Assembly (NCBI RefSeq): GCF_009695635.1
Contig: NZ_VUNN01000007.1
Coordinates: forward strand, 1-64,000
Length of the DNA stretch: 64,000 nucleotides
From: Bullifex porci
Lineage (GTDB): Bacteria > Spirochaetota > Spirochaetia > Sphaerochaetales > Sphaerochaetaceae
Reading direction: 5' to 3'
Part shown: positions 12,873 to 21,236 of the stretch, piece after piece
Position numbering within the stretch: position 1 is the first letter of the stretch
Layout: the number at the start of each line of letters is the position of its first letter
Notes under the pieces: generated by a model
What the model was told of the DNA's origin: nothing
The model's input: the letters and a program-made list of their open reading frames with translations, nothing else
Databases searched by the model: none
Program-made: the position numbers and the translations under genes

Positions 12873-15107
12873 TTATCTCCTAAGATATTCAGCAGTAATA
12901 GTATTAGCTTTTTCTATCATATCTTTTGGTGTACCTGTAAAGACAACCTCTCCACCCTTTGATCCTCCATCAGGCCCAATATCTATGATGTAATCTGCTC
13001 TTTTCATAACATCTATATTATGTTCAATTACAATTACACTATTACCTCTAGCAACGATAGTTTCAAAGATATTAACAAGTTTTTCAATATCAGCACTATG
13101 AAGACCGGTTGTAGGTTCATCCAAAATATAGATATTTCCCTTCTTTTTAATATTAAGAGCAAGCTTTACTCTCTGTCTTTCTCCTCCAGAGAAGGTAGAA
13201 AGTGGTTGTCCTAGTGTTATATATGGGAGGCCAACCTCTATTAATGCATCTAAGACGTTAGTTATCTTCCTATTGCCTTGGAAAAAGCTTCTAGCTTCTT
13301 CGACACTCATAGCTAATACTTGAACTATGTTTTTACCATTAATCTCATAGCTTAATGCTTCGCCACTATATCTATTTCCACCACAATGCTCACAGGTAGT
13401 TGTGACACTCTCCATAAATACAAGCTCAGTTGTAATAAAGCCTCGTCCTTTACAATGTGGACACGCACCCCTTCCATTGAAAGTGAACAGAGAGCTATCT
13501 GTGTTATTTTGCTTTGCAAAAAGCTTTCTAATTTCATCAAAGAAGCCTAAGAAGGTACAAACTGTCGATCTTCCAGTTGCTGTTATCGCACTTTGGTCAA
13601 TTAGTACCACCTGTTCTGAGTATTTTTTTGCAAATACATCTCTAATTAACGATGATTTACCACTTCCAGCTACACCAGTTACAACAGTTAAAACACCTAA
13701 AGGAATATCAACATTAATATTCTTTAGGTTGTGTATATTAGCCCCTCTTATTGGTAAAAAGCTTTTTGGCTTTCTTACATGCTCTTTAACTACTGTGCTT
13801 TTTGAAAGAGCTTTGCCTGTAATAGTATTACTAAGTAACAAATTCTCATAGCTTCCCTGAAATAGGATTTCTCCACCATACTTACCCGCTAGAGGACCAA
13901 TATCAATTACTTCATCAGCAATAGAGATAATATCCTTATCATGCTCAACTACTAATACAGTATTACCCTTATCTCTTAAGCTTTTTAGAAGGTTTGTCAT
14001 CCTATATACATCTCTTGGATGCATACCTGTACTAGGCTCGTCAAAAATATAAATCATTCCGCAAAGAGAGCTACCCATATATCTAACTAGCTTTAATCTT
14101 TGAGCCTCTCCTCCTGAAAGAGTAGAGCTTTCTCTATTCATAAATAGATAATTAAGTCCGATATCTATCATTCTATCTAGTGCTGCTATTAGCTGCTCTA
14201 AGATTCCTTGAGCTCTTGGGTCTGTTATTTTTAAAAGCTCCTTCTTTAAATCAGAAAACTCCATCATACACATATCGTAAATATTTAAGCCATTTATCTT
14301 ACAGGAAAGAGTGTTTTCATTAAGTCTTTTTCCCTTACAGGAAGGACACTCACATTCATAGAGAAATTGACTAATCCTTTTAAGAGTATTATCTGTTTGT
14401 TCTTCTGCGCCTTTCATTAAAACTAAGCGCTTAAATTGATTATATACACCCTCGATTTTTTTATCGATTCTCTCTTCACCTCTTATTCGGCTTCCATAGA
14501 GTAATATATTCTTTTCCTCTTCAGATAAATCCTTCCAAGGTATATCTGTTCTAAATAGCTCTGGCTTTCTATATACCTTCCAATAGTAGTTTCCCTTTCC
14601 AAAGGCTGGTAGCTTGAAAAACCCTTCATCGTAGGTTTTATCTTCCTCAATTATATTTTTCATATCTAAGTCAAGAAGCTTTCCAATTCCTGCACAATTT
14701 GGACACATTCCATTTGGATTATTAAAGGAGAAGTAGGAGGCAGGACCAATACTTGGAGAGCTAATTCTAGAAAAGAGTAGGCGAAGCAGTGAGTACATAT
14801 CACTAATAGTTCCAACAGTTGAACGAGCATTTCCACCAAGTCTTGATTGATCAATTATGACAGAGGGATTTAGATTATCAATTATTGAAACATTTGGCTT
14901 TTCATATTTAGGGAGTCTACCTCTAGCCCATGAGCTATATGTTTCATTCATTTGTCTTTGGCTTTCTGCTGCAATGGTATCAAAGACAATACTTGATTTT
15001 CCTGAACCAGAAACTCCAGTGAAAACAACGATTTTATTTTTAGGAATCTCTAGAGAAATATTTTTTAGATTATTTTGCTTTAAGCCTCTAATAATTATCG
15101 GTCTCAT
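12873..15107 (-). CDS. Short UvrA paralogue (excinuclease-like ABC ATPase)
   Basis: A 744-residue duplicated ABC ATPase of the UvrA family. The ATG at 15107 (MRPIIIRGL) was preferred because AAGGAG lies 7 nt upstream; the frame can be extended ten codons. Both halves have a P-loop (GVSGSGKSS, GVAGSGKSS), zinc-site pairs (CPNC, CPSC, CPHC, CEHC) and a signature (LSGGEAQRLKL, FSGGERQRVKL) followed by a DEP/TGLH or TGMH Walker B region. Full UvrA is about 940 residues; the shortfall is mainly around the UvrB-binding/insertion regions, as in UvrA2-type paralogues linked to drug tolerance rather than to UvrBC repair. That role is family knowledge, not shown here. Confidence 0.85.
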   Translation of the reverse strand: MRPIIIRGLKQNNLKNISLEIPKNKIVVFTGVSGSGKSSIVFDTIAAESQRQMNETYSSWARGRLPKYEKPNVSIIDNLNPSVIIDQSRLGGNARSTVGTISDMYSLLRLLFSRISSPSIGPASYFSFNNPNGMCPNCAGIGKLLDLDMKNIIEEDKTYDEGFFKLPAFGKGNYYWKVYRKPELFRTDIPWKDLSEEEKNILLYGSRIRGEERIDKKIEGVYNQFKRLVLMKGAEEQTDNTLKRISQFLYECECPSCKGKRLNENTLSCKINGLNIYDMCMMEFSDLKKELLKITDPRAQGILEQLIAALDRMIDIGLNYLFMNRESSTLSGGEAQRLKLVRYMGSSLCGMIYIFDEPSTGMHPRDVYRMTNLLKSLRDKGNTVLVVEHDKDIISIADEVIDIGPLAGKYGGEILFQGSYENLLLSNTITGKALSKSTVVKEHVRKPKSFLPIRGANIHNLKNINVDIPLGVLTVVTGVAGSGKSSLIRDVFAKKYSEQVVLIDQSAITATGRSTVCTFLGFFDEIRKLFAKQNNTDSSLFTFNGRGACPHCKGRGFITTELVFMESVTTTCEHCGGNRYSGEALSYEINGKNIVQVLAMSVEEARSFFQGNRKITNVLDALIEVGLPYITLGQPLSTFSGGERQRVKLALNIKKKGNIYILDEPTTGLHSADIEKLVNIFETIVARGNSVIVIEHNIDVMKRADYIIDIGPDGGSKGGEVVFTGTPKDMIEKANTITAEYLRR

Positions 15108-15378
15108 TTTCTTCTCCTTATCTTCATTAGGATACAATAAGGGAGGAAAGAAAACTCGACTTTATTTGCTCTGTTTTGACGCTATACTTCCTTTTTTATA
15201 ATTAGCTCTTATACTTTTGTACTAGTGTCTTAAAAAAGCATAGTAAGTGTATAAATTTTCATAAAAGAGCGTGATAACTGTATTTTTATAAAATGTTTCT
15301 TTGCAACTATGTGTTTTGGATGTAGAATTACAAAATGTTAGTTTTGTTACATTCACTATAAGATCATAGGAGGGTTTT

Positions 15379-16551
15379 ATGATTACTAATGGATTTACTT
15401 ATGTAGCTGTTCTATTGTTTATGGCTGCTGTACTAGTTTCACTTGAAAAGAGTGCAAAGGGTGCTCTTGCTAAGTTTTTTAAGTTTATTCCAGCTGTTGT
15501 TCTTTGTTACTTAATTTCAATGCTACTTTGTACCTTTAAGGTTTGGGATTTAGCTGCAACTAAACCAGCATATTCAAATCTAAAGAATAATCTTACATAT
15601 GCAATGGTATTTGCAATGCTTCTTCGTTGTGATATCAGAAAGATTATTAAGCTTGGACCAAGAATGTTAATCGGCTTCTTCTCTGCATCCATTACAATCA
15701 TGATCGGCTTTGTAATTGCATTCTTAATCATGAAGGGCTTTATTGGTTCTGATGCTTGGATGGGTCTTGGTGCTCTTTGTGGTAGCTGGCTTGGTGGATC
15801 TGGTAACATGGTTGCTGTACAATCTGCACTCAATATCAGTGAAGCTGACATGGGATATGCACTAGTAATTGACTCTATCGACTACTCACTTTGGGTTGTA
15901 TTCCTCCTATGGGCTATTAACCTTGCTCCAAAATTTAATAAGTGGACAAAGGCAGATACAACTGAGCTTGATGCTGTATCATCACGCTTAGCAGATGATG
16001 CAAAGGCTAATACAAAGCAAATTAGCTTCCAAAGCTTAATTTTATTAATTGGTATTTCATTCCTAGTTTCTGCAGTAGGCTCTAACATTGGTACCTGGTT
16101 AAATAAGACTTTACCATTCTTAGATAAAGCAACTTGGACAATTCTATTTATCACAGTATTAGGACTTTGTGGTGCTGTTTCTCCTCTTGGTAAGACAGCT
16201 GGTTCCTCTGAGGTTTCTAATCTTTTACTTTACAGCGTAATTTGTTTATTAGCTTCAAGAGCTTCCTTAACAGAGCTCACAGATGCTCCAGCTTGGATTA
16301 TCACAGGCTTTATCATCCTAGCTATTCACGGAGTATTAATGCTCTTAATCTGTAAGCTTTTAAAGATCGATCTTTTCACAGGAGCAGTTGCATCTCTTGC
16401 TAACATCGGAGGAACAGCTTCAGCTCCGGTATTAGCTGGTTCATACTCTGGCTCCTTAGTACCTGTAGGTATTCTAATGGCTTTAATGGGATATGTAATT
16501 GGAACTCCTTTTGGTATCTTAACTGCTAACATTATGAGGATTTTTGCTTAA
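15379..16551 (+). CDS. DUF819 family membrane protein
   Basis: A 390-residue protein with about ten membrane segments, recognised as DUF819 (YjcL-like) by its overall pattern and glycine-rich motifs such as GSWLGGSGNMVAVQ, LGKTAGSSEVSNLLL and ANIGGTASAPVLAGSY. The paired, similar half-motifs suggest an internal repeat as in secondary transporters. Biochemical function of the family is not settled to my knowledge. The stop codon overlaps the ATG of the dipeptide epimerase (TAATG), so the natural reading is a carrier for a cell-wall-derived dipeptide or its product. AGGAGG precedes the start. Transport role is inference. Confidence 0.8.
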   Translation: MITNGFTYVAVLLFMAAVLVSLEKSAKGALAKFFKFIPAVVLCYLISMLLCTFKVWDLAATKPAYSNLKNNLTYAMVFAMLLRCDIRKIIKLGPRMLIGFFSASITIMIGFVIAFLIMKGFIGSDAWMGLGALCGSWLGGSGNMVAVQSALNISEADMGYALVIDSIDYSLWVVFLLWAINLAPKFNKWTKADTTELDAVSSRLADDAKANTKQISFQSLILLIGISFLVSAVGSNIGTWLNKTLPFLDKATWTILFITVLGLCGAVSPLGKTAGSSEVSNLLLYSVICLLASRASLTELTDAPAWIITGFIILAIHGVLMLLICKLLKIDLFTGAVASLANIGGTASAPVLAGSYSGSLVPVGILMALMGYVIGTPFGILTANIMRIFA

Positions 16552-17642
16552 TGAAGATTACAGAAGTAAGAATTGGAAGAATATCGGTACCTCTTAGAGT
16601 CCCATTCAAAACAGCTCTAAGACGTGTTGATAGCGTTGAAGATGTTATAGTAGAAATCCATACCGACACAGGTGCTGTCGGTTATGGAGAGGCTCCTCCA
16701 ACAGGTGTTATAACAGGGGATACTACAGGTGCAATAATTGGGGCTCTTAAGGACCACATTATTAAGACTATCATTGGTAGAGATGTAGATGATTTCGAAG
16801 CTCTAACAGATAGTGTTCAAAAATGTATTATCCACAATTCAAGTGCTAAAGCAGCAGTTGATATGGCTCTATGGGATTTATATGGTCAGCTATATAACAT
16901 CCCTGTATATAAGCTTCTTGGTGGCTCTAAGGATAAAATTGTCACAGATATTACTATCAGTGTAAATAGTCCTGAGGAGATGGCTAGAGATGCTATTACA
17001 GCTATTAATAGAGGATATGATACTCTAAAGGTTAAGGTAGGTGTTAATCCTAAGCTAGATGTTGAAAGGCTTTCTGCAATAAGAAATGCTATTGGAGCAA
17101 GAGCTAAGCTAAGAATTGATGCAAACCAAGCGTGGAAGCCACAGGAGGCTGTTAGGATTCTCAATCAAATGCAGGAGCAGGAACTTGATATAGAGCTAGT
17201 TGAGCAGCCTGTAATTGCACATGATATTGAGGGCTTAAAGTATGTAACTGAAAGATCATATGTACCAGTCCTTGCAGATGAAAGTGTATTTTCACCACTT
17301 GATGCAATGAAGATTATTCAAAGTGGAGCCGCTGACTTAATTAATATTAAGCTAATGAAATGCGGCGGTATTACACCTGCTCTAAAGATTGCTGATGCAG
17401 CTTCTATTATGGGTGTTGAATGTATGCTTGGCTGTATGCTAGAGGCTAAGGTAAGTGTAAATGCAGCAGTTCATGTTGCATGTGCAAGAAGTATTATTAC
17501 TAAAATCGATCTTGATGGCCCTGTCCTTTGCTCAGAGGATCCAATTATCGGAGGCTCAATCTTTGATGAAAAGGATATTGCAGTATCGAAAGCTCCAGGA
17601 CTTGGAATTAAGGGAATAGAAAAGATTACTTATCTTGATTGA
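16551..17642 (+). CDS. L-Ala-D/L-Glu dipeptide epimerase
   Basis: A 363-residue enolase-superfamily enzyme of the muconate-lactonizing subgroup. Visible parts are the N-terminal capping domain, the KxK catalytic base motif in TLKVKVG, metal ligands in RIDANQAW, VEQP and LADES, the second catalytic Lys in INIKLMKCGG, and the C-terminal KIDLDGP whose DxD is the dipeptide-binding signature of L-Ala-D/L-Glu epimerases. It converts L-Ala-D-Glu from murein turnover to L-Ala-L-Glu for peptidase cleavage. Its start overlaps the stop of the DUF819 gene. Related epimerases act on other dipeptides, so exact specificity is inferred. Confidence 0.85.
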   Translation: MKITEVRIGRISVPLRVPFKTALRRVDSVEDVIVEIHTDTGAVGYGEAPPTGVITGDTTGAIIGALKDHIIKTIIGRDVDDFEALTDSVQKCIIHNSSAKAAVDMALWDLYGQLYNIPVYKLLGGSKDKIVTDITISVNSPEEMARDAITAINRGYDTLKVKVGVNPKLDVERLSAIRNAIGARAKLRIDANQAWKPQEAVRILNQMQEQELDIELVEQPVIAHDIEGLKYVTERSYVPVLADESVFSPLDAMKIIQSGAADLINIKLMKCGGITPALKIADAASIMGVECMLGCMLEAKVSVNAAVHVACARSIITKIDLDGPVLCSEDPIIGGSIFDEKDIAVSKAPGLGIKGIEKITYLD

Positions 17643-17643
17643 T

Positions 17644-17675
17644 TAAAAAGAGACTTCAGCAAAGCTGGAGTCTCT
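17644..17675 (-). terminator. Terminator of the purine-permease-like gene
   Basis: AGAGACTTCAGC (17649-17660) pairs with GCTGGAGTCTCT (17664-17675) with one wobble; on the minus strand it runs into five T (17644-17648). It may also stop the converging epimerase transcript, though the plus-strand tail is not T-rich. Confidence 0.8.
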
Positions 17676-17697
17676 ACTTGTGGTGAGAAATTATTTA

Positions 17698-18717
17698 TTA
17701 GAGGTTGCCTAAGATAATTGCGTCTACAACCTTACTTCCAACAAGGAAGTTATTCTTTCTTGCTGTTGCAAAAATATCAGCAGATTCAACTGAATCATCA
17801 GATGCAAGGCTATCATCGATAGACCAAAGGTTTTCAGGTGTTGAACCATACATAAATACATCCATGTTTACGCTATCTCTAATTACGATGTATTTATCTA
17901 ATAGGCCGAAGCGATCAAGAACAACTGCAAGAGCTACATCCTCCATCTCTGTTAATGCATATGGATCTGGAGCACCATATGTTTCTGCCATTAATAGAGC
18001 GTTTGCTTCATCATATACACCCTTCCAGTAGTTATCACCAGATACTGTTGTTCCCTTTTGTACCTTTGGATCTCTAGTTGCCCATTCTGCATCATCGAAG
18101 GTCTTAGCCATTACTCTTCTTGTTTTATCTGTTGTTGAAAGCTCTGTGTCCTTAACAAGCTCGAAAACCTTATTAGCTAAATCCTGGTTGAGGAGCTTAT
18201 ATGATGATGAATCATATCCTTCATCATGGAACCATGTGGTTGCTTCCTGGTCCTTCATCTCACGATTATCTGCATGGTGTCCAAGGTCGAAGTCGATACA
18301 AGCAGTGATAACAAATACATCACCCATTACTGTATACTCTCTAGCGGAACCAGCACAGCCTGTTGAGAAGAAGTAGCAGTCAGAGAAATCAAATCTTTCA
18401 TCAGAGAGGATAGCAGTGAGAGAAACAGCTGTATTAACCTTTCCCATACCTGTTAAATAGAGTGCTACACCATCTTTGTAATAAAGCTTATTACCTTCAA
18501 AGGCACCCTTAATCTCGTAGGCTTCTCCATCCTTAACATAGGCATCATAGTAGTACTGTGCTTCACCAGGGAAGTCACTTGAGATGTCACCAATTTCAAA
18601 CTTAGGTAAGATGAGAACCTTTACTGGAAGCTTCTCAGTTTCCATAGCACCCTGAGCAAATAAAGCACAAGAAAGAGCTAAGCAAAGCACCATAAGGATT
18701 GTGATGCGTTTTTTCAT
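17698..18717 (-). CDS. Secreted purine nucleoside permease/phosphorylase-like protein
   Basis: A 339-residue protein with an export signal ending LFAQGAMETE (no lipobox Cys). It belongs to the NUP purine nucleoside permease family (PF06516-type): FSTGCAGSAREYTVMGDV, then ACIDFDLGHHADNRE and a C-terminal GLLDKYIVIRDSVNMD. The fold is that of nucleoside phosphorylases, and fungal members mediate purine nucleoside uptake. An exported bacterial copy would act in the periplasm, either cleaving or binding nucleosides. GGAGGAAAAACA precedes the ATG. Single-gene unit with its own terminator; no transporter partner is adjacent. Confidence 0.8.
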   Translation of the reverse strand: MKKRITILMVLCLALSCALFAQGAMETEKLPVKVLILPKFEIGDISSDFPGEAQYYYDAYVKDGEAYEIKGAFEGNKLYYKDGVALYLTGMGKVNTAVSLTAILSDERFDFSDCYFFSTGCAGSAREYTVMGDVFVITACIDFDLGHHADNREMKDQEATTWFHDEGYDSSSYKLLNQDLANKVFELVKDTELSTTDKTRRVMAKTFDDAEWATRDPKVQKGTTVSGDNYWKGVYDEANALLMAETYGAPDPYALTEMEDVALAVVLDRFGLLDKYIVIRDSVNMDVFMYGSTPENLWSIDDSLASDDSVESADIFATARKNNFLVGSKVVDAIILGNL

Positions 18718-18873
18718 TGTTTTTCCTCCAAAATGTGGTAAAATATGGCTCTTAGTAACATTTTATAGTTGGAAAGGTCAATATTTGTTGTGAGATTATT
18801 TAAAAATGCAACAAATTAGTACAACTTTTTATTGAGAAACAACAAAAAATGATAAATCCTCACAGCTTCTTCT

Positions 18874-19566
18874 CTAATTTAATAGCAACTTAGCGCATCC
18901 AATATCATAGACCTTTATCTTTTGGCCAAATAATGATGCATCACTATAGCTTAGCTTATTATCAATTACTGCTTTAGTTCCTTCAATTAGCTTTTCAATA
19001 ATATTAGGCTCCAGAACTGGATTTGCATGCGAAGGGTAAATGAAATCAAAGCGATCTTTTAATGAGTTTAATCTCTCAAGTGATTGTAAATAAGTCTTTA
19101 TATTTCTCATTGGACCAAATAGGAATATATTTCCAGCTTGGATGGTATCACCTGAAAACAAAACTCTTCTTTCAATATCTAGTAAAGCAATAGAGCCAGG
19201 AGTATGTCCTGGAATAAATATTACTTCTAAGCTTCTACCACCAATATTGATAATTTCATGGTCATTTACTGGGATAACCTTCCCACTACATTTTTGATAA
19301 ATATTGTAGTTATCAAGCTCTAATGTATTCATCATAAATGATGAAAATTCACAATTTGCACCTATGTGGTCTGGGTCTGCATGTGTATTAATTAATTTAA
19401 TCGGCTTATCTGTTAGGCTTTGTGCAATAGCTTTAACATTTTTGACATTCATTCCTGTGTCAATTAATAGAGAATAATCATCTCCAGAAAGCAAAAAGAA
19501 ACGGGCACCGTTATCCTCAATTCTCCAAGTTGAATCATCAATTTTAATTATTTCGTAGCTATTCAT
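18874..19566 (-). CDS. Metallo-beta-lactamase-fold hydrolase
   Basis: A 230-residue protein with the MBL-fold zinc motif NTHADPDHIGAN (HxDxDH type), then FIPGHTPGSIALLD, the bridging Asp in LFSGDTIQAG and a final His in YPSHANPV. The N-terminal GARFFLLSGDDYSLLIDTG is the usual opening strands. Members include glyoxalase II and many thioesterases or lactonases; nothing here singles out a substrate. No ribosome site is obvious at the start. Confidence 0.85.
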   Translation of the reverse strand: MNSYEIIKIDDSTWRIEDNGARFFLLSGDDYSLLIDTGMNVKNVKAIAQSLTDKPIKLINTHADPDHIGANCEFSSFMMNTLELDNYNIYQKCSGKVIPVNDHEIINIGGRSLEVIFIPGHTPGSIALLDIERRVLFSGDTIQAGNIFLFGPMRNIKTYLQSLERLNSLKDRFDFIYPSHANPVLEPNIIEKLIEGTKAVIDNKLSYSDASLFGQKIKVYDIGCAKLLLN

Positions 19567-19607
19567 ATATAATTATATAACAAAAAATAAGCTTTTTTTC
19601 TATGCAA

Positions 19608-19641
19608 AAAAAATTAGAGGCTGAGTAAGCTCAGACCTCTA
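19608..19641 (-). terminator. Terminator of the KdgK gene
   Basis: AGAGGCTGAG pairs with CTCAGACCTCT around a TAAG loop (one looped-out base); the minus-strand tail is T-rich. Confidence 0.75.
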
Positions 19642-19648
19642 TTAGCAA

Positions 19649-20737
19649 TCATCTACGAATATCGTAATTCATATTCATAAGATTCTTAATTGTCTCTGCA
19701 TCATCTGTGATATTAGCATCACCTCTAATAGTATGCTTAATTGCGCTACTAGCAACTGCAAAATTAATCATATCGTTAGGAGCATAGTTTTTCATCATTG
19801 CATAGATAAGACCCGATGCAAAGGCATCTCCTCCTCCAACTCTATCTAGGATAGTGAATGTAAACATCTTACTTTCAATTGTCTGGCCATCATACCAAAG
19901 GTATGCCTTTAAGCTATTTTCACTACCACTGTTAGCATATCTTACATGACGAGCCATACACTTTATGTTAGGGTATTGTCTTTTAAACTCATCAAAAATA
20001 ACCTTTTGCTCATCATATGACAGATGAAGAGGAATACCATCCTTAACATCTCCCTTTGATGGATCTGTTGGATCCTTATAGAGGTGGTATGGCTCAATAC
20101 CTATTAATACATCTATATAAGGTAAGCAGAGAGTACAGAAATCTCGAGCTTCCTCCCAGGTCCAAAGAGTACTTCTGAAGTTACCATCAAAGCTAACAGT
20201 AAGTCCTAGCTTCTTTGCAACCTTTAGAGAGTCTAAAATTAATTTTCTACAGTTTTGTCCAAGAGCTGGTGTTATTCCACTAAGATGTAGCCAAGTAAAA
20301 TCCTTTAGCAATGCTTCAAGATCGTAGGAGGAAAAGTCATATTCAGTAATTGCACTGTGCTTTCTATCATATATAACCTTACTTGGTCTAATACCATATC
20401 CAGTTTCAAGGTAGTAGCTTCCAAGTCTATGGGTAGGTGTTTCTTCAGGAGTTGATAAAATTACAGGAGTACAGTGTACATCGTTACTTCTCAGCATTCT
20501 AATAGCACTTTTACCAACACTGTTATTAGGAACTACAGAGAAAAAGGTTGAGTCAATGCCAAGGTTCGCAAGTGCAAGGGCTATATTTGCTTCAGCACCG
20601 CCATAGCTTGCTTCAAATGAGTGTGACATTCTTATCTTTTCATAGTTAGGTGGTGTAAGACGAAGCATAATCTCACCAATAGTTATAAATTTATGTCCCT
20701 TTGCTTCATTAGTAGTAATCGGATTTTTATGTATCAT
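19649..20737 (-). CDS. kdgK: 2-keto-3-deoxygluconate kinase (PfkB family)
   Basis: A 362-residue PfkB/ribokinase-family sugar kinase. The ATG at 20737 (MIHKNPI) is chosen because GGAGGGG lies 4 nt upstream; the frame opens eleven codons earlier without such a site. Family marks are the N-terminal ITIGEIMLRL, YGGAEANIALALANLG and the C-terminal catalytic DRVGGGDAFASG, whose Asp deprotonates the sugar hydroxyl. The GEIM..L start and overall length are characteristic of KDG kinases, which phosphorylate 2-keto-3-deoxygluconate before aldol cleavage. The nearby GH88 releases unsaturated uronates that flow to KDG, so the context agrees. Related kinases for other ketoses are not fully excluded. Confidence 0.8.
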   Translation of the reverse strand: MIHKNPITTNEAKGHKFITIGEIMLRLTPPNYEKIRMSHSFEASYGGAEANIALALANLGIDSTFFSVVPNNSVGKSAIRMLRSNDVHCTPVILSTPEETPTHRLGSYYLETGYGIRPSKVIYDRKHSAITEYDFSSYDLEALLKDFTWLHLSGITPALGQNCRKLILDSLKVAKKLGLTVSFDGNFRSTLWTWEEARDFCTLCLPYIDVLIGIEPYHLYKDPTDPSKGDVKDGIPLHLSYDEQKVIFDEFKRQYPNIKCMARHVRYANSGSENSLKAYLWYDGQTIESKMFTFTILDRVGGGDAFASGLIYAMMKNYAPNDMINFAVASSAIKHTIRGDANITDDAETIKNLMNMNYDIRR

Positions 20738-20876
20738 ATCCCCTCCAAATCTTTGATTATTTTGCTTCATTTATTTTTTGCAATCAAGAAAAGTTTTTAC
20801 ACGCACTTTCTTTTCAGTTTATTTAGCTTTCACAAAACTATGTAAGACTATTCCTGTCTTAAATAGGAGAATAAAA

Positions 20877-21205
20877 GTGAAAAAGATTGTTTGATCAGTT
20901 TTATTAGTAGCCTTAGCAATGACACTATTTGCTCAGGGTTCAACAGAGAGCTATTTTACTCTGGTTTAAGTGTTGGAAGAGCAGGGCTTGGAACACAAGT
21001 TACAACACTATTATTAGCTTATATGTCATCATATTTAACTGTATTTATGGTATATATGGCACAGGGAACCCCTGTAATAAATATTTTTACTAGTAAGATG
21101 ATAGCTTCAGAAATTGCTCAAACCTTAGTTGGATGTATGGGACTAATATTTGTAACTCCATTAACTGCAATTTTCTGTGTAATTTGTTTTTATAAAAATA
21201 AATAA
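20877..21205 (+). pseudogene. Fusion remnant: signal peptide plus YibE/F C-terminus
   Basis: AGGAG precedes a GTG at 20877, and the frame VKKIV-stop-SVLLVALAMTLFAQGSTES is a solute-binding-protein signal peptide with a nonsense codon at position 6. At about 20936-20950 the coding character changes frame to GFNRELFYSGLSVGRAGLGTQ, which continues to the stop at 21203-21205 as the last ~95 residues of a YibE/F-type membrane protein (SGLSVGR, LLAYMSSYL, IASEIAQTLVGCMGLI). Most of both genes is missing, so a deletion fused the start of one to the end of the other. Neither part should function. Confidence 0.75.
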
Positions 21206-21211
21206 TAGATA

Positions 21212-21228
21212 GGGGCAATAAATGCCCC
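21212..21228. terminator. Small hairpin between convergent genes
   Basis: GGGGCA pairs with TGCCCC around ATAAA. It is followed by a short T-containing tail on either strand; a weak but plausible bidirectional terminator for the YibE/F remnant and the GH88 gene. Confidence 0.55.
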
Positions 21229-21236
21229 TTAATTAA

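Noticed and set aside
13402-13851. A rightward 149-codon ORF inside the UvrA-like gene
   Set aside because: Antisense shadow of a gene with complete ABC motifs on the other strand; no start signal.
15138-15378. A riboswitch upstream of DUF819
   Set aside because: The 240-nt gap is long, but I could not fold a known aptamer pattern; only a short dyad near ACAAAATGTTAGTTTTGT was seen. Left as a plain promoter region.
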